Positions 12,298 to 23,639 of a stretch of 64,000 bases of DNA are shown here, piece by piece. The DNA comes from Ophiosphaerella korrae. Its lineage: Eukaryota > Ascomycota > Dothideomycetes > Pleosporales > Phaeosphaeriaceae. The position numbers and the translations under genes are program-made. Positions within the stretch are counted from its first letter, which is position 1; each line of letters starts with the position of its first letter. The DNA lies in the NCBI GenBank assembly GCA_028456385.1, contig JALNQF010000146.1:48172-112171 (forward strand), read 5' to 3'. The notes beneath the pieces are model-generated. The model ran no database searches, was not told the origin of the DNA, and saw only the letters and a program-made list of their open reading frames with translations.

Positions 12298-15095
12298 ATG
12301 TGCTCGATGCCCCTCAAACTCCTCGCGCATCAGTTCAAGCCAGCATTGGTACTCGATTCCTCTGGTACCGTCGTCGCTGTGAACGAAGGCAGCGTCAGAC
12401 TGATTTCCCCGCATCAGAATGCGACTTCGGACAATAATGGCTCATTGATAGGCAAAAATATTGCAGACCTCGGCTTCGTCCTACTGCCTGGGGTTCCACC
12501 TGTCTTGTGGACTTGGAAGGATGTTTTAGATGCTGCCTTTAGTGTTCGTAAGCCGGTTGACAGCATTCGGCAAAACAACAACCATCGTCTTCGGTATGTC
12601 TCCGCAACCAACGTCTACAGCGACACTGATGATTTCTGGAACCAAGAAGATGGGCATCAGTCTATTGTTGAGAGCGATATTTACGTTGCTCGACATGATT
12701 CGGGGACCAGCGCGCATGACACAACCGGGTCTATACAGGCGTCGAGCAGGATGAGAGTGCGAGCGACCGTCCATTGGTGTCCTTCGAGCAAGGATGGAGT
12801 TTTCCTAATTACCTTCAGTCGAACATCGTTGCCTCAGCCCTCCGATAGTCAGTCACGTCCTACCGGCTGTGCTCTTCCCCAATCCCTCGAAAAAACCTCC
12901 TCAAATTCTAGCGCACATCTGGAAGAGGTGCTGCTAAGCGCTTCTGGCATCGCTTCCTCCATCATTCCCTACATCATGGTCGTTTTCGATACTGACGGCC
13001 AGGTCACCAGCTTCTCGGAATCCTGGTACAAGCTCTCAGGACTGAACGAATCAGAGAGTCTTGGTAGCGGATGGCTCACGATTATGCATCCAGATGATGT
13101 AGCCAAAATGATGGTCACTTGGATTGACGTACTCCGAAATGAACCTTCGCACTGGACGCACCAAGCGCGCTATCGGATGGCCTCGGACGGGACGTATTGC
13201 TGGTTTTTGATACGAGCCCAGCCCTATAAAGATGCAACCGGAAAGGTGCTTCGCTGGTATGCGTCCATGATGGATATCAACCAATGGGTCATGGCGCGGC
13301 TTCAGGCAGATAGGCAACGACATTCAATACTTGCCCTTTTCTCGCAAACGGATGTCATGTTATGGGAGATCGATAAAGCAAATCACATGTACATATGCGA
13401 AGGTCGGCTGAATTGGGACCCAACCAGAATTGTGAAACTTCTGGAGCGCACCCTTCAAGGACAAATGGCACACACCGATGACACGAACGGAAATACAGAC
13501 CGTAAAAAGGATGAACAGCTAGTTCATACAATTCAAACCGTACTCCAGGGTTGTGCGTTTAGCCCCGTCGTGGAACATTGGGAGGGCGATCGCTATTTCC
13601 GGACTCGATTTGTTGCGGAACGTAGCCATGACGAACCTATGGACGGAAACGGTGTTGTAGAAGCAGCAGTAGCTCTCACTTTCGACATCACCGAGGAAAA
13701 GGCCCGATCAACGCTACAGATAGAGAACAAGAGGCTAGTCGTCAATGAGCAAGCTGCTCTTGATGCGACCAACTTAAAAAGCAGATTTCTTGCAAACGTG
13801 AGTGTCCTCTCGCAGCCCATACACGCTTGCTAACGAGGTCCTTCTAGATGTCACACGAAATTTGAACCCCGGTATCAGGTATCATTGGTCTTAGCGAGCA
13901 CCTTTCGGACTGTGGGCTTACTGAAGAGCAAAGGGAATTCGCGGACAGTATCCATGAAAGTGCGAAGTTCTTACTGATACTCATCAATGATGTTCTAGAC
14001 TTCAGCAAGATGGAGTCTGGGCACATGGACATCGAGTCCATCCCCTTCTCACTACGCAAGCTTGTGAGCGATGCTCTCACTCCACTGCGGCTCCAGGCTA
14101 AGGAAAATGGCCTTGCTCTGAATCTGAATTGCGACCTACCGCCCGATGCACTCTTCCTCGGCGATCCATGGAGATTGCGTCAGATCCTTACCAATCTAAT
14201 CGGAAACAGCCTTAAGTTTACAGAGCAAGGTCATGTTGATCTTAACGTGCAGTATCTCGGACAAGAGGGTGCCGAGACTGTTATGGTGCAATTTGTCATT
14301 CACGACAGTGGGGTCGGTATCAGTGAAGAAGCGATGAAACCTCTTTTTAAGCCATTCAGTCAAGCTGATAGCTCCACGGCACGGCTGCATGGAGGCACTG
14401 GACTTGGCCTGGTCATCTGTCAGCAGCTGGTCGAGCTCATGGGCGGACACATCACTTTACAGTCTAATCCCGGAGAGGGTACTATTGCAACCTGCAATAT
14501 CCCGTTCCTTCGATACCATGGCCCAACCAGTGGCCTGCTTACGGAAATCTCGTTACCACATCGAGCGCAGCCTTCAGATAGAGTCGAGCATACTGCAGCA
14601 CGCTTAGAGTCTAGTCGCGATCCATCGCCCAAGACGTTTGACAGAAAATCGACCAGATCTTCTATGCCCTCGGCCGCGTCCACAACCGAAGGCCACATAC
14701 TCCTGGTGGAGGACAATCCCATCAACCGCAAAATCATTGCGCTGGCTATGAAGAAGCTAGGCTACCAAGTATCTATTGTATGCAACGGACAGGAAGCATT
14801 AGACTATCTCTGCAAGCAATCAGTGCAACCTCGACCCAACGCTGTGCTCATGGACTGCATGATGCCAGTCGTTGACGGTTACGAAGCTACACGCAGAATT
14901 CGTGGGGACAATGACATGTTCGATGAGCATGTACGGGCGTTGCCTATCATTGCACTCACCGCGAGCGCCATTAAGGGAGACAGGGAAAAATGCTGGGAGG
15001 CAGGAATGGACGATTATTTGACTAAGCCTGCTGCACGGGAGGAACTTAAAAGGACGTTGCAGAGGTGGGTTGGCTTGAAGAGCCCACAGGCCTAA
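12298..15095 (+). pseudogene. Hybrid histidine kinase, nonsense codon in H-box
   Basis: Two exons, 12298-13797 and 13848-15095, joined by a 50-bp intron, encode about 915 residues counting the internal stop. Order: a PAS-like region near residues 5-90, a canonical PAS/PAC at about 220-330, a short coiled coil (about 463-500), HisKA with H503, HATPase (N-box N620, G1 DSGVGI at 653, F-box FKPFSQAD, G2 GGTGLGL at 682) and a receiver domain (E788-D789, phospho-acceptor D836 in LMDCMMP, K893 in LTKP). Such cytosolic kinases pass phosphate His-Asp-His-Asp to an Hpt protein and so to Ssk1/Skn7-type regulators. The codon after MSHEI, normally Arg of HEIRTP, is TGA at 13863-13865, so translation would end inside the H-box. 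Everything else is open and well conserved, so loss is recent, or this is a sequencing error or strain-specific null. The start is the first ATG of the frame (12298; another at 12307). Confidence 0.85.
13798..13847 (+). other. 50-bp intron inside the kinase H-box
   Basis: GTGAGT donor at 13798, GCTAAC branch-like site at 13829-13834 and CTTCTAG acceptor ending at 13847. Removing it joins LKSRFLAN to MSHEI, restoring the invariant block before the phospho-acceptor His. The junction falls between codons (phase 0). Confidence 0.9.
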
Positions 15096-15273
15096 GATCG
15101 CAGCAAATCAGCATACTAAATGAGGAACCTGCCAGGCTGAAGCGCTATACCTGAGGGACAGTATCTTGCTCAACTACCATCGCACCATCAAACAGCCGCG
15201 CGGTCTCTTAATGGCAGTTATGGCAGTTATGGCGATTGTTAGCGTAACGGTTTCGTCGAAGTGAGCGATCCTT
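15096..15273. other. 3' flank of kinase, no feature seen
   Basis: Short GC-balanced stretch between the kinase stop and the minus-strand coding trace. It contains a small direct repeat, TGGCAGTTATGGCAGTTATGG, near 15212-15232. No further feature is supported. Confidence 0.5.
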
Positions 15274-15857
15274 GTCACTACTACTTTTCCAGTTGCAGCA
15301 GCGAGTGCTCCATACGGTCACTAATGGCACGGCCCAACTTCTTTGTTGGCTTGAAGGGTCTCTCTCCTATGACTTCCAGCCATGAACTGCACGGTCGAGC
15401 GCTGACAAGGCTGCAAGATACTCGCTGTTAGAGTGCGCGCGACCTTGTACGGGAGCTGTCGTATCAATGGATGTAAGTCGTGATCTTCCTCAATGCTTCT
15501 CCTTGTGGAGCTGATATGCCCTAGTACACATATGGAGAGAAGAAGCGCATCAGCCATTACCCTTGTTCGCAACGGCTCATAAAGTCTTCAAGGTATTCTC
15601 CGCGGGCGCAGTAAGCGACTTCGAATAGTAACATGATAAGCTGGTACTTTATGTCGCCACCGCTAGTGGGCAGGATGGCCGACCAGCTCTGGCCACAGGG
15701 TTGCGGAGAAGGGAGGTTTGTGGTTGCGCAAATGAAGACAGACCAATGAAGAAGTGCTGTCACCTCGAACTAGGTGCTCATTGCGATAGTTGAGGCGGCC
15801 CACCACGGTAGCGTGTCTGAGGCGCGATGACGACACCGTGACCCCAGGAGTCAACAT
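15274..15857 (-). pseudogene. Unrecognised minus-strand gene, fragmentary
   Basis: Read leftward from an ATG at 15857, three successive frames are protein-like. First: MLTPGVTVSSSRLRHATVVG, to a stop at 15663. Second (15763-15557): GGDIKYQLIMLLFEVAYC and a RGEYLEDFMSRCEQ block. Third (15572 down to about 15430): MADALLLSICVLGHISSTRR. After a possible acceptor (CTCTAAC...TTGCAG near 15407) comes EVIGERPFKPTKKLGRAISD and a stop near 15274. The frame changes could be introns or frameshifts; the candidate introns between blocks are too short to be convincing. I do not recognise the family. It lies convergent to the kinase. Low confidence. Confidence 0.3.
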
Positions 15858-16249
15858 GGCCGACCGCGACGCCCTTGAATCAATTGAATAGCTTGCTGCT
15901 CTATATAGTCCCTTACCTAGATTGCTACTACTTTATTGTCTAGTGAAGATTCGCTTAGAGTTCAATTTTCACACGTTTGTTTAGTGCTTGAATTATGTGG
16001 CACAGCCTACTAACCGAGAAAGAGGGGTAAAAGACGAGCCACAACTCTTGCAGCCGAGATTTTGTTGGGAGAGAAATGCCTTTGTAGCACGAAACCATGG
16101 CTTGTTGGGACAGGGAAATGGTCAGATCAGACATAAATTCGCTCGTCCACCATCACCTACAACGACAAAGGGCCATACCATGTAGATAATCGCTCTTGAA
16201 TACTATACTATACTGTCTCCCCGCTTGGCTGAACAACAATATCTTCGAC
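15858..16249. other. Intergenic region upstream of hydrolase pseudogene
   Basis: GC-balanced spacer between the divergent minus-strand trace and the hydrolase start. A frame at 15988-16185 (plus) shows no motif. No regulatory site could be supported. Confidence 0.5.
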
Positions 16250-16984
16250 ATGATAGGAACATCCATCTGCGACTACGTTTTTATCCGGTTCTGCATATTT
16301 TTCCTGCACCGGATCGCTCCTTTTAGTATTCTCTATTGCCTAAGCTCTCTTGCCTATCCTCCAATCTTCCATGTCTCTAGGATACTACAGGTCTGGGCCA
16401 CCCTCGAGACAGCGTTTTACCTTCTTGTGTACCACCTACACAAAATCTACCTACAAAGAGCAGCGACCTATCTAAAGCTTGTCTGCCGCGAACGCCGCCG
16501 TGTGCTTTTCTAGCGCTGTTATGCGAACATTCCCGACCCGGAGCGTTATCTAGCGAAATGGTTCAGGGACGCCCTAGCATCAGAGATCAAGCGAGACAAT
16601 GTTAAAGATTTCTATTGGTAGGCGTTTTTAAATACGGGCGTGCCTAACACAGCAGACGATAAGGAGCTAGAAGAGTTTATTAGAGAGATAGAGAAGTTGC
16701 TAGGAAGGAAGATTAAGCCTAGGAGGGGGAATGCAAAATGCTTTAGACTAACCCTTAAAAAGGTAGACATGTAGCATTAGAGCTTAACTTAGTCCCTAGT
16801 AAGTTCTATAGGAAGATGCGCGTTAATTCGTTATTCTATAGTACAAGCTATGTTGCTAACCTTATTTTGTTCTATAGTGTGTGTTTATCGTTAATATAGT
16901 AGCGTCTAGCTACCTGCGCTACTACTCCTTTAACTTCTACTATACTTCTCTCCTCTGGCTTCTCGTAGTCTTCCCCTTCCGCCC
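16250..16984 (+). pseudogene. Fungal alpha/beta-hydrolase gene, 5' part, split by insertion
   Basis: Starts at ATG 16250 with two or three N-terminal membrane segments (YVFIRFCIFFLHRIAPFS and following), then VWATLETAFYLLVYHLHK, then NIPDPERYLAKWF, a KRDNVKDF block, LLGRKIKPRRGNAKCFRLTL, and after a 79-bp intron CVFIVNIVASSYLRYYSFNF. This order matches a large family of ascomycete membrane-anchored alpha/beta hydrolases of unknown substrate. In-frame stops at 16511, 16619, 16772, 16778 and 16790 are TAG at expected Gln, Arg or Trp positions, typical of RIP. The frame is interrupted at 16984 by a retrotransposon with TSD CGCCC and resumes in phase at 31154. Confidence 0.85.
16799..16877 (+). 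other. 79-bp intron of the hydrolase pseudogene
   Basis: GTAAGT donor at 16799, GCTAAC branch-like site at 16855-16860, and CTATAG acceptor ending at 16877. Splicing shifts from the frame carrying GNAKCFRLTLKKVDM to the one carrying CVFIVNIVASSYLRYY, both matching the family, so the intron survived although the exons carry stops. Confidence 0.8.
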
Positions 16985-17441
16985 TGTTACAGCAGTAACA
17001 AGGGAAACCGAGATGGAACCAATTAGTCCACGCTCAGCTGCTGACGAAGCATAGGAAGAGCGGGGTAACGACCTATAGGACAATGAGTTCGACTGGGAAG
17101 CTAACTACAACATAGACACGTGACGAATTCGTGAATTCGCGATCTTGGTAAACACGAAGTCGCGAAGCTATTATGTAACAAATTCGTGAATTCGCGATCT
17201 TAGCAAACACGAAGCAACAAAGCAGCTAAGATATTATTACTATATAGTTAGTAGAGATGCGCATTATTAGGATAGTATCGGCAATTCAATCCTTTAACTA
17301 TAGAACGCTAATACAAGACAATTGCAAAACATCTTCTATTAATATTAGTTATTGTAGATTACCTATACAAACTTTACTATTAACTCTTAATCTACTAATA
17401 CCCTAATAGCTACTAATAGTCGACGTAGGTAGCCTATTACA
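16985..17441 (+). repeat. Element A 5' LTR (least mutated copy)
   Basis: Begins TGTTACAGCAGTAACAAGGG and ends CCTATTACA. It keeps many C and G residues that are T and A in its partner at 30692-31148. It carries two direct copies, about 56 bp apart, of an AATTCGTGAATTCGCGATCT segment (near 17125 and 17181), a feature found in all LTRs of this family. Confidence 0.9.
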
Positions 17442-19878
17442 CTTTGCTAATTTAGACATTAAGAGAAGCGAAGCATAAGTAGCACACAGTCTAGCTAATA
17501 TAATAGTAGAAAGTTTAACTAAGAAAGGAGGTAAAGCACCTCTAAGTAGTTACAAGTTAGATAAAACTAATTAGGTAGTAGTTAAGACACACCTAAACAA
17601 CCTAATTGCTAAAAAAGGGGACATGTAACTAATAATTAATGTCCTAGAAACGTAGAACAAAGAACTATAAGATTATATTAAGTAAAATAAAGTTTAAATT
17701 AAGGCTATTATAGAAAGACAAAACTAGATAGAATAAATTACCTAGAGACTAGAAATAAGTGCGACAAAGAAGCTACCTAAGATACCTATACTTAAGAAAT
17801 TTAATAGAACAAGAGAAAAATTAAGACTCTTTATAGTAGTAGTATAACTATAGATTAATATATAAGTACTATACTTTAATAGAGAAAGTAAAAAAGTAAT
17901 ATATATTAGAATGTACCTTAAAGAAGATACGATAAGATAGTTTAAATCCTATTAGATAGATTATATAATACACGCGCTAGGAATATAGAAAGATAAAACT
18001 AGAGCTATCTTTAGAAGTTACAAATACTTTACTAAATAAATAAAAGTAGTATTTAGTAATATAGATATTACCTAATAAGCTAAAGAGAAGCTTAAAAAGC
18101 TTATATAATATAAGAGTATTCTTAAATACGTATTATAGTTTAAATAACTATTATAGAATATAGAATAGAATAAAGTATTACTAATATTACAATTTAAATA
18201 AAGATTAAATTTAAAAATCTAATACAAGATAATTTATATAGAAAAACTAAGAACACTAGAAGCCTTAAAATAATAGGTAATATAGATAGACAACGATCTT
18301 CGAGAATAGAAGAAAAATAAATATAGAAGATAACTTAAAAACTAAGACGCTAGAGACCTTATAATCCTTAACGCTAATAAAGATAAGAAATTTAAGAAGA
18401 ACAAAGACTTTACGTACTTTAGATATAGTAAAAAGGGCTACTACGTAAAAGATTATAGGTTAAAATAGAAAAAGAATATAATATATTATAAATATAGGAA
18501 ACTAAGATACTTCGCAAAAGACTATAAAAGTAAAGACTTAAAGAAAGAAATATAGTTAAAAACGACTAAGAATAAAAAAGAAGTACTAAAGATATAGGCT
18601 AAACCTTAGGAAAAAGTAGCTAGGAGTAAAGAAATATAGTATATAATACTCTATTAGACCTTTTGTTATAAGAATAACTACTATATATATCTTTTTAGTA
18701 AATAGGGAGTAAGATAGTTCCTATAAAAGTATAGAGTAGTAGTAATAAAAGAAAGAATAAAAGTATAGCTAGAAGAAATAGTATATGTAATAGACCTACT
18801 AATAGAAGATTTAGAAAGAGAAAAACCCTAGATACTATTAATCTAGGCTAAAAGACTAGTATAGGATAAAGAGACTACAATAGTCTCCTCTAAAGAATTA
18901 CAAGGAGATAAGAAATAAACTAATATAAGAAGTACTAAGTACGCCTAGTTAAGAACGTATAGCTATAATAGCTATATAACAATAGATATAGAGGAACAAA
19001 ATAAAGAATAGAAATTTGTTTAGAAATACTTACTAGTTATAAGTATAGAGGAAGTGTATAAAGACTAGAAAGAACGTAATCTTAAAGTAAAAAAGTTTAT
19101 AACATTCTAATAATAAATAGAATAATATAGAGTTGTAGTAGGTAGAATACCTATATAAAGGGAATAGTAGTTCCTTATAAGAAAAACGCGATAGATTAAT
19201 AAAGCCTATACACTACGAGTACTAATAGTATACTATATCCTAATAAATACATGACCTAGAATAGATAGTTACTAGGTAGGGGATAACGAGAGAATAAATC
19301 TAGAACACCTAGTATATACTAAGATATTATAGATATTATACCTAAACATAAACTACTATATATATAAAGAACTTAAGGTACGAAATTACGTATAGCTTAT
19401 ACAAAGAAAAGGACACGATTACGTAAACGTAATTACAAGGAAAGATATCTAAGGTTAGAAAATAATTAAAATACTTAATAAAGAATATATAGCAATTAAA
19501 CTAAGCCCTAAACTATTAAAAGAATATATCTAAAGAAAACTATAGTATAAATATACCTATAATAAATATCTAAAACACAAGAACTATAAACGTAAAATAA
19601 GATAATAGCCTTAGGGGAATAGATAATTTAAAAAAAGACCTAAGTAAGAAAAGCTAGAAAGTATAAGAGGACTATATATTATAAAAATAAGTATATACTA
19701 AAGAAAGAAAGTATAAATAATAATTAATAGTAGAGCTACAAAGAACTTTATATTAAAGAAGTTTATAGAAAGCTAAGGAATAACTTATACTATAATAAAG
19801 TACTCTTAATAACTAAGTATAATTAAAGGAAAACTATTCTAGGAACCTATAAGGTTTAAAATAACACCCTCTACGCTA
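17442..19878 (+). pseudogene. Element A gag and start of protease, RIP-decayed
   Basis: From about 17740 the frame reads KLPKIPILKKFNRTREKLR, then a gag core block (EDTIR...FKSY), then a basic stretch and a zinc-knuckle region near 18415-18545 where the Cys residues now read Tyr or Phe (TGC/TGT to TAC/TAT). It aligns along its length with element B's gag and protease. It stops at 19878, within the sequence matching B 25953, where the copia fragment begins. Gag packages the RNA of Ty3/Gypsy elements; here it is dead through many TAG and TAA codons. Confidence 0.8.
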
Positions 19879-19881
19879 AAG

Positions 19882-22800
19882 TGTTGTAAGTTAGAGCTTC
19901 GCTCTATACGATTTAGGTAAGCCTGTAGTAGTAAGTAAGCTATACGAGCTGTTCGAGCTGCTCTACTATATATAAGTAGCCTAGCTTAGATAGCTCTTTA
20001 ATTAATAATTATCTCCTACTTATTTCTAAGCTTGTATCTCGCAATAGTTATAAGCCTAGCGCTAAAAATTACTTAATAGTTCTATCCTATATACTATAGC
20101 AAGAGATCGCAAGCTTAGTATACTTCTATCCTATCCTATCTTATCTTATCTATTACTTAAACGCTTACGATATCTTATAGTAAGATTACTCTACTTAATA
20201 AAGGTACTACCTTACTTAACGAGCGCTTATAATAGCTAGTATAGTTTATACAACTCTATTACAACGCTCTTAAGCTAGGTATCTAGTAGCTAGTTAATCT
20301 AGAAGCTAATAACGTCCCTAATATCTACGCTAACGAACTAGTTTAACCTAAACTAAAGAGCCTAGTAATAGTAGAAGAGGTAGCTGCCTATAAGCTCGCG
20401 ATAGAGAAATACTAGGCTATAAAAGATACCTAGGTATCGCGAATAGTACGCCTTAGAGCTCTAAGCGCCTAGGTAAACGCTATAGTTAATCTAAGTTATC
20501 TAGCAATAGCTAAGATAACTCTACTCGCGAACAATAAAGCTATATTGTAAGAGCTTGTCTAAACGCTAAAGAGCCTACTAGCTCTATCTAATACTAGCGC
20601 TAGCAATCTTATCTAAGCTTAATACTAAGCCTATCTATAAAAGGCTCGCTAAGGACGACAATTACTAGAGCTCTAGTACGATAAGTAGCTACACCTATAT
20701 TAGCGTGTAATTACGTACAATATTACAGAGGTAATAGGCGAGCTTATAGTACAAGATTTCCTAGAGGCGTTAACGCTAAAGCTAGCTCTAGACTAGGCTT
20801 AGATAATAAGCTAATTAGTAATCTAGAGCTTAGTCCTTAGCTTAAAGGTACTTACGCTAGGGTAAATTAGTAGTATCTACTTAGCTCTATTATAGGAGCA
20901 CAAGCTCTAAACTACTAATTAAGGAGCTAGCGTATTTGCAACGTTTAGAGGATCTAAGCTAAGCTTAAGCTTAAGTACTAACTTGAAACATAACTACCTA
21001 TATAGCTAAGCTTACTACTAGAAGCTACAAGATTATAGATAGGTATAAGCAGCGCTTACTAGTAATCTATTTAAAATAGACGATAATAGAAAGGCGAAAA
21101 TACGGGCTTGTTTAGATAAGCCGCGCTTTACAGTAGTTAAAACCTTAGTAACTTAAAAGTAGGCTAGTCCCTTATAGGAACTAGTTAAAGCTAGCTTAGA
21201 GTTAGTTAAATTAAAGGCTCTAGTCTACCTAGGCTAGCTAAACGCAGTACTTATTAACCTAGGTATACTTATTAACTTAAGTAAACTTATTAAGCTAGTA
21301 CCTAGAGCCTACTTAACGCTAGATTTTAACACTTACCTACTCTCTAAGAGTACTATACTCGACAATAAAGCTACTCTCTACTTAGTTAACTTAATAAGTC
21401 TTATAGAACTAGGCTCCTTTATAAGAGTAAAAGGCGTAAGCTACGTAGAAGTAAGTATATAAGTATTTCTAATACTTAGTAAAGGTACTTAAGTCCTTAA
21501 AAACTCTCTAAATAGAGCTTATAGTAAGTGTATAGAGAATCTCGTACTTTATAAAGTAGTAGTAGTTAAAGGATTTTATATTAATATAGTATCTAAAGCT
21601 TAATTATAGTAAGCTAGAGCCTAGTATTAAGGTTTTAACGCAACTCTAAGAGTAGGAACGCTAGTAGAGAGCATCGTACTAGCGACGCTAATACGCAAAC
21701 ATAATCTTACTTTTATTAAATATAAGCCTATTACGTTTTATCTAACTATTATAAGTGTAACTTAAGGCAATTAAGTTAATTAACAGCTTAACTTATAGCG
21801 TATAACGCCTAGAAGTAACTTAGAAGAGCTCTAGTACGCTAGAGCTAGTTATCTTAGACTAGAAGCACTGTAAGCGCTAGTAACAAGCGCAAGAAACGTG
21901 CGTATTAATAGGATAGTGCGCATTAAGTGCAAGTATTGCTTAATAGCTTACGCTAAGTAAGTTATCTTAAGGCAGCCTAGAGAGAGAGCCTTGTACCTAT
22001 ACTAGCGAGTAGCGTAGGACCTATTTAATATACTTACTAGCTACTTTAGAGAAGTTTAGACTATACTACTTAAGTGCAAGTATAGTAGTAAGCTCTATAC
22101 CTACTTATTATAAGGTAAAATACTCTAAGAAATAATAAGAGTATTTAAAAGCTTTGTAAAGCTACTACTAACGCGTTATAAGCTCTATACGTGCGTACTC
22201 TAGTAAGATAATAAAGTAGTAACGCTCCTATAGAGAGGTAAGACGCGCTTCTAGATTTAAGCTAAATAAGAAAGGATTATAGTTAAGAGTACTCTAGTAT
22301 ATATATACAAGCTAAATAGAGGAGCTAAGAGAGCTAGTTAAGAAATAATAACAAAAGTAATTAAGATAAGGATAAGTACTAACTTACTTAAAAGGCTCTA
22401 GCTAGAAATAGTAGAAGTAGCTACGTAGCTATACAATATAAGCCTAAGCTACGCTTATAATATACAAGCTCCTAATATAGTACTTAATAGCTAGTTTAGA
22501 TAGTACTTTAGATACTATTAGCCTAAGTAAGTAAGAGCTACTATAGTAGACCTTTAGCTAGATTAGAGTAGAGTATATACCTACAGCTACTGCGCATATC
22601 TACTTAATAAAGAGTAAGTAGCTAGGCGTAACAAGAGAGGCTTTAAAATAAGCCCTTAGGGCTATATTAGATATCTAGTAAGATATAGAGCATCTAATAT
22701 ATATAGGATATAGGTCCTAGAATTAGATTAGGTAATTATAACGCGCAACGTAATATTTAATAAGTAGCTTTTCTACAATAAGAAGAGTAAAGCTTATTAA

Positions 22801-23106
22801 GAGCTCCTAAAGCTAGAGATTTAAAAACTTATTAACATGTTATATAAAGACGTAACGCGTAACGTAAAAGAGACCTAAGATAATATATATAACTAGCTCT
22901 GCAAAGTAGCTTAAATCCTAGAAAGCTACTAGTAAAGTAAGTACCTAGAGTAGAATCTAGGAGGTAGAGCTTTACGTAATACTAAAAGCTAGGCTAGCTA
23001 GCTAGCTATCTTAGTAGAATAAGGAGTAGACTCTATATAAGTAGTAAGCTTAGCTAGTAAACTATATAGAATCTATATAGAGTAACCTAAGCTTAGCAGC
23101 CTTTAA
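19882..23106 (+). mobile_element. Ty1/copia fragment, LTR to integrase, 3' truncated
   Basis: Starts TGTTGTAAGTTAGAGC, a copia-like LTR start, with a TATATATAAG box near 19970. The plus strand then encodes a gag-like region (about 20190-21000), a GAG-pre-integrase region with a CKYC motif near 21930, and an integrase core: LVYIYKLNRGAKRA near 22290 corresponds to the usual VYTPEQNGGAER block, followed by FKISP and a GYLVG-type motif near 22650. It ends at 23106, exactly where the LTR of element B begins; reverse transcriptase, RNase H and 3' LTR are absent from the window. It keeps more GC than A and B, so it is less mutated, but TAG and TAA stops are frequent. Confidence 0.75.
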
Positions 23107-23536
23107 TGTTACAATAGTAACAAGAGAAATATAAATAGAACTAATTAGCCCTACAACTAAAAGATTAAGTTCTTACAAATACGAAGAATACAAACTCGAT
23201 TAGGAAACTATATATAATTAGGACACCTAGGGTAATCTATAATCTATAGACTCTTAGCGTTAATAGATTATAAATTAAGGTAATCTACGATCTATTGTTT
23301 TTAGTAGTAATAGATTAATAGATTAGGACAAGTATATAGTTAGTAGCGACGCGCATTATTAAGATAGTATTAGTAATTTAATCTCTTAACTATAGAACGC
23401 TAATACAAGACAGTTGCAAGATATCTTCTATTATTTATAGTTATTATAGATTACTTATACGAACCTTTGCTATTACCTTATAACTTACTAATACTAGAAA
23501 GGCTATTAAGAAGTCGACCCTAGTAAGCCTATAACA
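23107..23536 (+). repeat. Element B 5' LTR
   Basis: Begins TGTTACAATAGTAACAAGAG and ends ATAACA, followed by the same CTTGCTAATTTAG sequence found after the element A 5' LTR. It is shorter (430 bp) than the 457-461 bp of its relatives because of an internal gap in the doubled segment. Confidence 0.85.
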
Positions 23537-23639
23537 CCTTGCTAATTTAGTTATTACGAGAAGCAAAGCGTAAGTAGCGTATAGTCTAGCTAATATAATA
23601 GTAGAAAGTTTAACAAGTAAAGCCCCTAGGAGTAGTTAT

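Noticed and set aside
12012..12317. 101-codon frame on the minus strand before the kinase
   Set aside because: Pro/Ser-rich without domain; overlaps the kinase 5' end and two other spurious frames.
13863..13868. Stop-codon readthrough at the kinase TGA
   Set aside because: The following bases (ACC) are not a known leaky context such as TGA-CTA, and the codon corresponds to a conserved Arg, so a mutation is simpler.
13798..13878. Alternative acceptor at 13878 that would skip the kinase TGA
   Set aside because: It leaves the downstream coding frame (81 bp removed where 50 keeps the frame) and would remove the phospho-acceptor His.
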